Origin: Gonocerus acuteangulatus
Lineage: Eukaryota > Arthropoda > Insecta > Hemiptera > Coreidae
DNA length: 64,000 nucleotides
Direction of reading: 5' to 3'
NCBI GenBank assembly: GCA_946811695.1
Contig: OX328132.1
Coordinates: forward strand, 94,029,034 to 94,093,033
This document shows positions 48,030 to 58,300 of the stretch, in pieces. Position 1 is the stretch's first letter. Every line of letters starts with the position of its first letter. The position numbers were made by a program, and so were the translations under genes. The notes under the pieces were generated by a model. It was given only the letters and a program-made list of their open reading frames with translations. It ran no database searches and was not told the origin of the DNA.

Positions 48030-48569
48030 TAAACTAGTATTATACATTTTTTTTAACCAAAAATAATAGCAGATTTAAAATCAGCATCCCAAGAAACCCT
48101 AATGTGGTAAATATCGAAAACAAAAAATAATACTTTTTCCCAGTCCGGCAGAGACTAAAAATTTGTAAGCGAAAAAGTAACGTGACGTTTTGAAATTCAA
48201 TATCTCGCCTTGAGATAATCCAATTTTTACGTTCTTGAGCTCATTCAAAGACTCCTCTTTCTAACCATATAAATGACGATTGTTTTATCTTTGAAGATGC
48301 TTGTAAAAAATGGTTCTGAAAATAAAAATAAAATGTAAACGTTTTTGCTTAAAAGGAAATCTGTCACTTTAGAGCCTTTATCGACCCTCCAGGTTTGGTT
48401 CGAATCGGATAAATTATCTTTGAAATATGGCCGGATTGTTGAATCTGTAACAACATTTTAATGGTCCGGCCTTAGCGAAATTTAAAATACATTTTTTTTA
48501 TTTTTGGAATACAGAATCACCAGAAAAAAATGGCCAAATCGGTGACACCACCACAGTATACTCCCCTTG

Positions 48570-48680
48570 TAAGTGATCTTATATAATTAATGTTTATGGT
48601 TTTTATAACACATTTTTCCGATTACGGAGGGGGGGGGGGGGCTGCAGCCCCCCTTATGTACAATGGCACACCATAAGAAA
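48570..48680. mobile_element. hAT-like MITE, right segment (interrupted)
   Basis: Continues the MITE broken at 40581, to about the gctgcagccccccttatgtac block; the terminus is degraded. Confidence 0.55.
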
Positions 48681-48752
48681 AGCCCACGTTGTACATATAG
48701 AACAGAGTAATCGTAATTGTGAAATGCCCTTCCTTATATACCCCCATCGATT

Positions 48753-49017
48753 CATGGTCGTATATAAGGGGGGGGGGGGGGTGGAGGGGCTGCAGCCTGC
48801 CCGAAATTTTGATTTAATCGGTAAAAATGTGTCATGAAAACTTTAAAAATAAATTAAATAAGATCACTTATTTCAGAAAATATTTTTTTGGGGGTGTAAT
48901 AGCGTTTTAGCGGGCTAACTATTCCATGTTCTAGATTGTTAGTATTCCATGCCCCCCAAATTCTTCATGCCCCTCCGAAATTCTTCCAGCCCCTCCCGAA
49001 ATTATTTTCTATATACC
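48753..49017. mobile_element. hAT-like MITE, lacking its last 7 bp
   Basis: Starts catggtcgtatata and runs to tctatatac at 49017, where cagtgttgggc begins instead of gcccatg. Confidence 0.65.
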
Positions 49018-49560
49018 AGTGTTGGGCAAAAATCATTCAGAATAATGAATAAATCTGTTATTTCATTCTGAATAATGAATAATTTTTCATTCATAATTCA
49101 GTCAATTCAATGAATAACCTAACTTTTTTTTTTATTCACTATTGAATGAACATTTTTATTGAATAAAAGTTATTTATTCGAATGAAACAATTTTTTGAAT
49201 GAAATTGATTCATTTGACTGAATTTTTTTGTTAAACACAAGTGATTTATTTTAACAATATTTTCTAATATAAATGACTAAATTCATTAAACCTTTTCTTA
49301 CTTTTAATAAAAATTATTTTTTTAAGTGATATTGTTTACTGAACTTAAAGAATCTGAGTTTGTTGTTTTAAATGTATAAAAATAATGAATGAAGAATGTG
49401 TAGCAGAACATATGTTTCAATTAACACATATGTTTAGCAACAAAAGGCTAGATAGTGAAAAAACAATTAGTGTTATTGAGATTCTTTTAAAAAGTATTTT
49501 ATTTTAATTATAATCAGTATTGTGATGCAAACTTTCTGGTGGTGATTTCAAGCATTTGAT
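49018..49560 (+). mobile_element. Possible hAT-like terminus and AT-rich interior
   Basis: Begins cagtgttgggcaaaaatcat, a typical hAT terminal motif, followed by repeats of attcattctgaataatgaat. No matching right end is found in the window, so the extent is unknown. No ORF. Confidence 0.4.
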
Positions 49561-49887
49561 GGTGTGGAAGATGGCAATCACATGCTACTCTAGTGAAACC
49601 CAATTTTTATTTTGAATATTATGAAACTGAAAATTCTCTAACCTCCCTTAGCTACCTTTAAGCTTAAGAGGTTTGGTGCTTTCCAGTTATTGTTTGTAGA
49701 GGTATTTTGAACCACATCAGCCAAGTGCTGACAGATAGGCCTTTTGAATTGAACTTTTATTTTTACAATAATTCCAAAAGACATTATTGTTTTTATATTT
49801 AATAAAAAATAGTTATATTGGTTAATTTTATTTATTTTTGTGTTGGCTCCTTCTGAGCAAAATTTTCATTTCATGATGCCATAAGTG

Positions 49888-50625
49888 GTGACCCCAAAGA
49901 TGATACGGCGAAAGGACAACAACTATCCCATTTCTTATCCTGTGGTTCAAAAATGCCCTTACCTCAGCAAATGGCTGAAGAGAAATCTGAAGTCTTAGTA
50001 TTCTCTGGTGCTCACAATCGCTTGCCACCACTTCATAAGGCAAATCCGGCACTTTGGCTTTCTCATGCAGAAGCCGTTTTCTTCACCTCTAAAGTCACAT
50101 CCCAAGTGATGAAGTACCAAACAACTATGGCAAATCTTGGTATGGAAGTTCTTGAACAGGTTACAGATCTCATCGACAGGGCCGATACCAACACACCTTA
50201 TGATGACCACAAAGCTCGCCTGATCCAAGTCTATGGAGAATCCGAGACTCGAAGAATTTAGAATCTATTACAGGATACTCAGCTCGGAAACCAGAGACCA
50301 TCACAACTTTTAAGGATCATGCTTCAGCAAGCCGGCACTATTGTCTCACGGGAGATGGTAAGAACTTTGTGGCTTAGAAACCTGGCAAGTAGGATGCAAG
50401 CCATTCTAACAGCAACTGGTCAAGACGATCTTGAGAATCTAGCAGCAACAGTAGACAAGATTGCCGAGATAGAAAACTCAGTTAAGACATTTTCAATTTC
50501 ACAACAGAAAGCCCAGCCACAGCAATCATCATCTTTGTCAACAACCATCTTCGATTGATCAGCTCATCATGGAACTTCGATCCATACGTACCGAAGTAGA
50601 GCAGGACTTCGTGTATCAAAATAAT
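49888..50625 (+). pseudogene. gag: Ty3/gypsy gag fragment with primer-binding site
   Basis: tggtgacccc at 49888-49897 looks like a gypsy primer site, so the LTR end should lie just left of it. The Gag ORF starts at 49953 and contains PALWLSHAEAVF, PYDDHKARL and, after a stop at 50259-50261, PSQLLRIML and LWLRNLASRMQ, the order seen in DUF7041-type retroelement Gag proteins. It continues in another frame past 50556 to about 50625. Broken by one stop and one frameshift; pol is absent. Confidence 0.65.
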
Positions 50626-50660
50626 GTTTACCTTGTATTCAGGTGAAGACCGCTCAGGAA

Positions 50661-51215
50661 ACGTTGAAAAGGATAAAGAAGCCCAAAGTGACGTCTCAAA
50701 TTACATTTTATTAACACAATCCTCTGGATCATTATCAGGCTGTAAAGAAAAGAAAATATAACTCATATAAGTTACTAGGTTATGTGCAAATAACATAGGC
50801 GGCTCTAGACAAACATTTCTGGGGGCAAATTTAGTATGGGCTTACGGCCGTGCCTCAGGGTATAGAATCAAATTTTTATAACCATGCACCACGAAATCAT
50901 TAAGGAGGTGTTAGTTAAACAAAAACATACATTAATTAGAACTTATTACTATTAATTTGCCTAAACAATTTCTTTTTCTGACTTAACCGAAAAATATTGT
51001 GAATTTTCATTCTGCCCCCGTCCTTTCGCCTGGCAAATAACAGCTCATATGACACAAATGTAATTTGCACATAACCTAGTAACTTATATGATTTATATTT
51101 TTTTTTTCTTTATATTCTTTGATAATGATCCAGAGGCTCGAAATGCGGCTGCATCGCTTGTGTTAATAAAATGTAATTTGAGACTGCGCTGTGAGCTTCT
51201 TTATCTTTTTCGGTA
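50661..51215. mobile_element. Foldback element, arms about 130-150 bp
   Basis: 50661-50791 and 51062-51215 are reverse complements (ctcaaattacattttattaa; ataacctagtaacttatatga) with one insertion of about 20 bp in the right arm. The loop of about 270 bp holds no ORF. No clear target duplication. Confidence 0.6.
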
Positions 51216-51232
51216 TTTTTTCCGATAGAAGC

Positions 51233-51484
51233 CATGGGCGTATATAAGGGGGGCTGCAGACCCCCCCCCCCCCCCGCCCCGAAATTGTGATTTTATGGTA
51301 AAAACGAGTCGTAAAACCCTTAAAAATAAATTAAATAAGATCATTTAGTTGATAAAAAAATATTTTATTTTACGTGTAATAGCGTTTTAGTTGCCTAAAA
51401 CAATTCCAAGCTCTACATTTTTAGTATTCCCCCCCCCGACATTTTCCCAGCCCCTCCCGAAATTATTTTCTATATACGCCCATG
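51233..51484. mobile_element. hAT-like MITE, complete
   Basis: 252 bp, 14-bp inverted termini catgggcgtatata and tatatacgcccatg, and 8-bp duplication atagaagc / atagaggc (one mismatch) at 51225-51232 and 51485-51492. Confidence 0.8.
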
Positions 51485-51524
51485 ATAGAGGCGTTCCGGG
51501 CTTCTTCTTATCCTGATATAGTCC

Positions 51525-51672
51525 TCAAATTACTCCTGGTATTCCAGATTTTTGGAGCTTCTCGAGTGTATACAGGGTGCCATCTATTAATATATTGTCT
51601 CTCCTTAAAAGAGCTTTACGGTTGCTCACCATCGCTTCTTCCAAGAAGGGTATCAAGACCCGCCTCAGTTCC
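51525..51672 (-). other. Possible exon-like open stretch
   Basis: On the minus strand tttgttcgcag followed by an open frame (ELRRVLIPFLEEAMVSNRKA, then LLRRDNILIDGTLYTLEKLQ). The pattern of a charged helix followed by R-x-D-x-L-x-I-D-G-x-x-Y is seen in insect retroelement-derived ORFs, and the acceptor-like start is suggestive. Too short to identify. Confidence 0.25.
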
Positions 51673-51816
51673 TGCGAACAAAAGTATTTAATTAGTTGAG
51701 AGTTTGAGTTCATTAATATAACTATCAAGCAAAAATATCCCATACATTTTTACCTTAGAAATCAAAATATTAAGAGTCTCTAGTCTAAGCTTTCCATATC
51801 TAACAGAGGGGTTTAC

Positions 51817-52075
51817 CAGTGGTGTAACAGCCGGGCCCGCGGAGCGGGGGCCCCCAACCCAAAACATTTATGAACTTTTTTGAATTTTCTGTCAATTAAT
51901 GTAACCTTAAATTGTTACGTGATGTAAAATGTTAAATTAGTGTAATGTAACGTTTAGTTCTATGCGATCAGATCGGGTACTTCGTAGTAGTGCGCTGACG
52001 GGTGTGACCTTAAGCCCGGGGAGGGGGGCCCTAACAGTTTTGTGGGAGGGCCCGTCAAAAACTGTTTCGCCACTG
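51817..52075. mobile_element. hAT MITE (CAGTGGYGNAACAG termini)
   Basis: 259 bp; starts cagtggtgtaacag and ends ctgtttcgccactg. 8-bp duplication gggtttac / gggtttcc (one mismatch) at 51809-51816 and 52076-52083. GC-rich, with gggcccgc and ggccc blocks at both ends. Confidence 0.85.
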
Positions 52076-52083
52076 GGGTTTCC

Positions 52084-53107
52084 ATTACGGATATGCAAAA
52101 AGGTGAAGTAGTTACCCGCGTTCTGGAGATTAGTGATTGAAATTATAACCTATTAAAATAAATACAAATGTTTAAATAGAAACTCAAAAAAAAACTCTAA
52201 ATATTTATCTACCTAACTTCTTCCAATCTTTGCTCGAAACTTTATATAATGTTTATAAAATAATTTTAAGCCCAAACACTGTGTAATGTCTGCTGGAATG
52301 AAATCTCAAAGGAAAACGACATTTTGGGGCTAAAATCGCTCTAAGGTCGATAGCGGATATAAAACACCTCCTCCCCCTGTATTGTTGGCATTCACTAGTT
52401 CTTACATAACGGAGTATTAAAAACATAAAAAAAGGCAACGTGGTTATTATTTTTGATGTTTACATATCTTGACAGCCACATTTATTGCTAGAAGCATTTT
52501 AAATACCACGGAAAAAGTTTTTATTTTGTTGAATGGAACGAAAGCAACACATTTTTAAAATATTAAGCACAATTTTATTCGGCTAAGATGAACCTATCGA
52601 ATTGGACTTTAGTGTAGAAAATGTATTGAGCATTTGAATAGTAATTTTAATATGGAAGCCTATTAAAGAAAAACCATAAGCCCTACGATTTTATTTATTT
52701 ATTTATTTTTTTTTTTTTGCACGAAATTATCTAAATACCTATGACCCAGTAGGTGGATTCTGCTAGTTAACTAACTTGATCTTTGATTTCAGACTACGTA
52801 TTTTGTGCCAAATTTCATCAATATCGGGTCATATTTATCGACAATAAAGCGCGAACAGACATATATACCTTTTTTTTGGATTGGGACTCAACGGGGGAAA
52901 CACGTTGTTGTATGCCAGTGATTGAAAAATTGCATTATTTATGGAATTTTTGTAGTGCCGTGTACTGAAATTGTATTAAATCTCTTTATTAATAGCTACT
53001 GATAGCTCATTTAATGGTGTTTTGAAAAAAGAGCAGTAGAAGTGAAAATATTGTAATATAAATATCTGGCACGTGTGTTTATAGTGAACCTAACCTCATT
53101 GAGGGGG
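52084..53107. other. Unassigned AT-rich DNA with an old Helentron fragment
   Basis: 52690-52870 is a diverged Helentron body (cccagtaggtggattctgct, gcgaacagacatatata). The rest shows no gene or named repeat. Confidence 0.4.
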
Positions 53108-53278
53108 CAGTCGTTCATGAACGACGCTTGTTGGCAATCGATATATTCATAACCTATACTAGCTGTTTATCAGTGCTATGCTATACTGTTTGCTTTATCT
53201 GTATCAATGCCTACTCGATTAGACATAGCCTATTTCAGTTATTGATGTTTATAAACACTGCTTGACTGGCGTAGTAAT

Positions 53279-53909
53279 ATGGAGAACAAAGTAGATCCAA
53301 AGCCAACCAATCTTATTGCTTCTAATAAATTTAAATTCGAAATACCACCTGGTAAATGGTTTACACAATTTTTAACAATAGCAATCTCAAAAAATGCACA
53401 AAATAAGACATTTTCGGATTTTAGTCCGTTCAAAATTTGCCACTTCATTAAAAGTTATGGGCCTCAAATTAAAGTGAAATTTTGGAAATCTGGAGTGGTT
53501 CTCCTCGAAGTTCCTTCTGAAAAAGATTTTATTAATCTAAAAAATATAATAAATTATGAGAATTTACCGGTTGAATTTTCTCTTCACCGAACTTTAAATT
53601 TTTGTCAGGGATTCATTAGTTGTAACGAATTCAATAAGTGCTCTGAAGAGGAGCTTGTTAATGAATTGGCGAAACAAGGAGTTGTTAGGGTAAAGCGATT
53701 ATATAGAAATCAAAATGGAAGGAAAATTCCAACATCTTCATATATAGGGGTCTCCCGTGGTCTAATGGCTAGCGCCTTGGATTCATAAGCGGGAGATGGT
53801 GGGTTCGATTCCCAACCTCCGGCAGGAATTTTATCATCCCACGGCTCGTTGGTAAAATTCCTCGCTGCACCCTGGACGTCGGCGCTAATGACCTAGGTGT
53901 AGATGCGCC

Positions 53910-53971
<62 letters not shown>

Positions 53972-54771
53972 CATATATACTCACATTTGAGAGACCCGAA
54001 CTTCCGGAAAGGCTTGTTCTGGATTTTCTTGTAATCAAGGTTAAGCCTTACGTCAAGCCTTTACAATGTTATCATTGTTATGAATACAGACATGGAAAGG
54101 CTTCATGTAAGTCTGAATTAGCAATATGTGGTAGATGTGGGGAAGTGCACGCCGAGGAATGCAATAAAACACCTAAATGTAAGAACTGCGGGGGGTCTCA
54201 TCCGGCATGGGTTGCTTCTTGTCCCGTATTTCAACGGGAGAAAAAAATACAACATTTAAAAATCACGAATAAAATATCTTATCAGCAAGCTGAGAAACTC
54301 CTAGAACCTAGAGATGTACATAATGCTGTTCCAAGCACATCTTCAAGTTATTCTCAAGTCACATCTAGCTTTCCTTCCACTAATGCATTATTAGAAAGGG
54401 TTGAAAAATTAACATCTGTTGTAGAAATGCTTTTCACCAAAATTACCGCTTTAGAATCAACAATTCTAGCTAAAAATACAGTGAGTGACTATATTCAATC
54501 CCCCAGTAGTAATAAAAAAGAAACTACAGCGGGTGACAAAGTTCAATCTCTTATCAGTAATAAAAAAGAAACAATTGTTCAATCACAGAATAATATTATA
54601 TCTGCTATCCCTGAAAATGCCTCTCCACCTAAGAAAATAGACGAGTCTAATAAAGGTTATAAAGGGAATCGCTCTGCTTTACAAAAGCCGGTATCACCAA
54701 ATTCTGGATCAGATTCTTCTATCAATATCAGTAATACAACACGCCCTCCGCGGGGTAAAAAAATAAAATAA
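53279..54771 (+). pseudogene. LINE ORF1 (gag-like, three zinc knuckles), interrupted by a SINE
   Basis: Starts MENKVDPKPTNLIASNKFKF. 156 codons precede the SINE; after one copy of the 13-bp duplication the same frame continues at 53980 (LTFERPELPERLVLDFLVIK) to TAA at 54769. Without insert the ORF is 420 codons including stop. The N-terminal half has the RNA-recognition-like fold region of I/jockey ORF1 (GVVRVKRLYR); then CCHC knuckles at about 54065-54105 (C-X2-C-X4-H-X4-C), 54125-54165 and 54180-54225. The Ser/Lys-rich tail contains a duplicated SSNKKET-like segment. Acts as nucleic-acid chaperone in the RNP. As it stands the product would end inside the SINE. Confidence 0.85.
53747..53966 (+). 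mobile_element. tRNA-derived SINE, full length, in LINE ORF1
   Basis: 220 bp including about 50 A. The tRNA-like head has A box tggtctaatggctagcg (53758-53774) and B box ggttcgattcc (53802-53812), so RNA polymerase III transcription is expected. The body ends in a stem-loop ggcgctaatgacc...gatgcgccgt and poly-A. Flanked by perfect 13-bp duplications atcttcatatata at 53734-53746 and 53967-53979. The long pure tail and perfect duplications indicate a recent insertion. The parent tRNA is not assigned. Confidence 0.93.
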
Positions 54772-54774
54772 ACC

Positions 54775-55290
54775 ATGATAGCCGTTAATATTGTAAGATA
54801 TCTCATGAAACAATTGTTAATTCTGAATCACTGCACCTTCCAGGCAAAAGCCGGTATTAAGATCATTACATTCATATCACATCATGATATGTATGCCTAT
54901 TCAATAATATTTAAATTTATTATCAACATATGTTCAATTATAACTTTTACCATTCTGAATTATAATACTAAAATAACTATGTCTGTACCTCTTCGACTAA
55001 TAATACATTTAATTTACCCACCCTTTAAAATTAGTTATCTAATGCTAGTTTATACCAAATATCGATTATTTGGTCTTTATGGTTTTCAATTAACATTAAT
55101 TACAATAACTTCAGAGCCTCAAATACCTAAACTATACAAAATACAAATCCAGGATCTTTCGTATTTTTCAAGAAATATCTATTTGTGTCAGGAAATACTG
55201 ATTTTGCCCTCTGTGTCGTTTAATAGTTTTATTGCGGGTCAAGAAATAGCTATAATCATTATTATTTCTATTCACTATCAACATAAATAA
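54775..55290 (+). CDS. Unidentified 171-codon ORF between LINE ORF1 and ORF2
   Basis: Begins at an ATG three bases after the ORF1 stop, in the same frame as ORF1 and in a good context (accATG), and ends 10 bases before the ORF2 start. The product is rich in Ile, Leu and Tyr, with hydrophobic stretches (IIFKFIINICSIITFTILNY; LRLIIHLIYPPFKISYLML), so a membrane-associated product is possible. No family recognised. I-type LINEs commonly have a spacer of similar length here that is not coding. The tight fit could mean a genuine third ORF, or a spacer that happens to be open. Function unknown. Confidence 0.45.
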   Translation: MIAVNIVRYLMKQLLILNHCTFQAKAGIKIITFISHHDMYAYSIIFKFIINICSIITFTILNYNTKITMSVPLRLIIHLIYPPFKISYLMLVYTKYRLFGLYGFQLTLITITSEPQIPKLYKIQIQDLSYFSRNIYLCQEILILPSVSFNSFIAGQEIAIIIIISIHYQHK

Positions 55291-55300
55291 AACCATTGCC

Positions 55301-58300
55301 ATGATCATTGCTCAATGGAATATCAATGGATTAGTCATTCACAAAACTGACCTTTTACTACTCTTAAGGGATATAGGAAGTGAAATAATCTGTATCCAGG
55401 AGACTCATTTAAAAGAATCCAGTACTGTCAGGCTTACCGGCTTTAAAATTTTCAGAAAAGATTTTTTGGATGGTGTCATTGCATGTGGAGGGGTGTTTAT
55501 AATTACTTCTGATAACCTGCCATGCACACACATTCCACTAAGAACAAATTTACAAGCAGTTGCTATACAAATCTACAAACCCTTTAAACTCACAATATGC
55601 TCAATATACTTACCTCCAGGCCAACCATTCACTACTTCCCAGCTGAATGACCTCTATGCACAGTTACCTCCTCCTGTACTCCTTATGGGGGACTATAATA
55701 GTCACAATAGCCTGTGGCATTCACCCACTACAGATAGAAGAGGGCAAATGCTAGAAGCGTTTATTAATATCAATCAGTTATGCATCCTGAATGATGATTC
55801 GCCAACGCATCTCAATGCTCGAACCGGATTAGAGTCAATCATAGATCTCTCCATAGGCAGTCCTATTCTTGCACCTCGTTGCACTTGGCGTGCTCATGGA
55901 GACCTCTATGGCTCAGACCATTATCCTTTGGTAATTACCTTTGAAGAAACCGTACCTGAATCGTGCGGTTTGTCCAAATGGAAAATAAAAGATGCTTCCT
56001 GGAGTGAATACCAAGACCTAGCCCAACTAAAACACATTGACACGGAAACTACTGATGTAGACCAAATTATTCAATGTCTCAATTTTTCAATTTTACAAGC
56101 GGCTGAGCAGTCAATACCAAAAAGTAAAAATAATAGTAGGAGAAATTTAGTGCCTTGGTGGGATAAACAGTGTGAAGAGGCTATCAAGAATAGGAAAAGA
56201 GCATTAAGAAAATTTCAAAGACATCCCTGCTCTGAGCATTTAGATATATATATGATCGCTAGGAGAGAAGCAAGAAAAACCATAAACATCGCGAAAAGGA
56301 AATCTTGGCGGGAGTATGTCAGTCAAATCAACTGCCATACTCCTGCAAGCGATATATGGCACATTGTAAAGAAAATTATAGGCCGTAAAGGAACAAACAC
56401 TATAAATCTACTTAAATCTGGACCATCAGTAATCACGAGCCCTGTAGATATTGCGAATCTTCTTGCAGAACATTTTAAAAACATTTCATCTAACTCTAAC
56501 TACTGCCCTGAATTCTTAGTAAGGAAACATCTAGTAGAATCACAACCAATAGAAATAAATAGAGATCCCATTAATCCACTAAATTTACCATTTACATATT
56601 TAGAATTAACTCTAGCTCTGGAATCTCGCAAGGACACCTCTCCTGGTCCAGACAATATTACTATCTCAATGATAAAGAATCTTTCAACTGATAATAAACA
56701 AATCCTCTTAAAGATATTCAACAATATTTTTATCTCTTCTCGTTTCCCTAACATTTGGAGAAAATCGGTGTGCATACCTATACTTAAAACTGGCAAACCA
56801 CAAGATGAAACTGCAAGTTATCGAATCATCTCCCTGACCTGTTCACTCTGTAAATTAATGGAAAAGATGATAATGAAAAGGTTACATTGGTACATGGAGA
56901 AAAATAATCTTTACACTAGTTGGCAGAGTGGATTTAGGCCAGGACGCAGTACTAGAGATAATCTAGTAAGGTTAGAGACAGATATTAACTCTGCTTTTAA
57001 CTCAAATGAAAAGGTTTTAGCCGTATTTATTGACATAAAAAATGCATTCGACTGTGTCTGGAGGAGGCTTATACTTGACAAACTCATACAAATGGGAGTA
57101 AATGGTCATATATTTAATTTTATTCAAAATTTTTTGACGAATAGAACATTTTGTATTCGAAATGGTACTCAGCTCTCATTAGAATCAGTACAAGAAAATG
57201 GGGTCCCGCAGGGAAGTGTAATTAGTGCCTTTCTGTTTTCCATTGCAATAAATGATTTACTTAATCACATTGAAGAACCTGTCAAGGCAATGCTGTACGC
57301 TGATGATATAGTCATTTATTGTAACGGAAAAGTAATTGAAAATGTGCACGAGAACATACAACTGTCTCTAAACAAAATTAATGACTGGCTAAAAAATCAT
57401 GGTTTCACTGTATCTAATATTAAAACTGAATGCATATTTTTCTCTAAAAAGAATGTTGACAACCCAACCCCATTGTTTGTAAGTGGAGCTCCCATAAAGT
57501 TTGTAGATAGTATTAAATTCCTGGGACTTACTTTTGATAAAAACCTTAATTGGAAAAATCACTTAAAAATTACGCGAGCAAATTGCTTCAAGACACTAAA
57601 TATCCTCAAAATGTTGTCTTGTACTAAATGGGGAGGAGACAAGGTCAGCATGTTGATGTTATATCGCAGCCTGGTGAGAGCCAAGATGGATTATGGCTGC
57701 ATGGCCTATGGTTCAGCTTCACCCACAACTCTCAAAATGCTTGATAGTATTCACCATGCTGGCATCAGACTAGCAACCGGAGCATTCCGATCTAGCCCAA
57801 CAAACAGCCTATGCGTTGATGCAGGAGAACTGCCTTTAGAACTCCGTAGAGAGTTATTAACGCTTAACTTCTACATTACTATATTATCCTCCAATAATCA
57901 CCCTCTTAACGTATACATCCAGGACCCAGTAAACATCCCTAGACGAAGAACTCCAAGAAAGCCTTTCCCTCTCCGGATATCAGAGCTATTATCTAAATTC
58001 AACATCGCCCTACCTTATATTTTTCATAGTGCTGTGCCCTCCAGGGAACCGTGGTCTCTACCCTTTCCTAATATCAACTTCAAATTATCCAAATTCGTTA
58101 AAAAAGATACCAGCCCGTATATATATCAACTGGAATTTCTCAAAATAAGAAACGAATTTCCTCAAGCTATTCACATTTACACTGACGGTTCTAAGGACAA
58201 CGATGGAGTTGGTGCTGCAACACACTCCAACACCACGAACAATATGTTCGCCCTCAGTAAAATGTGTAGCATCTTCACTGCTGAACTGTTGGCCATAACA

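Larger units (their letters stand above)
40582..48569. mobile_element. Harbinger-like DNA element with TAA target duplication, hosting the gypsy element
   Basis: Ends caaggggagtatac and gtatactccccttg; the imperfect terminal inverted repeats extend over about 60 bp (both contain gtcaccgatttggc). The 3-bp TAA duplication (40579-40581, 48570-48572) is confirmed by the empty site in paralogous MITEs. Without the LTR element, about 890 bp remain (40582-40802 and 47896-48569). Non-coding. TAA (TWA) targets are characteristic of PIF/Harbinger; the assignment is structural. Confidence 0.75.

Noticed and set aside
51240..51290. G/C homopolymer runs as regulatory or telomeric signals
   Set aside because: They are part of the hAT-like MITE interior and recur in every copy.
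53750..53824. A functional tRNA gene
   Set aside because: It has A and B boxes but lies at the head of a SINE with poly-A and target duplications, and the acceptor stem does not pair convincingly.
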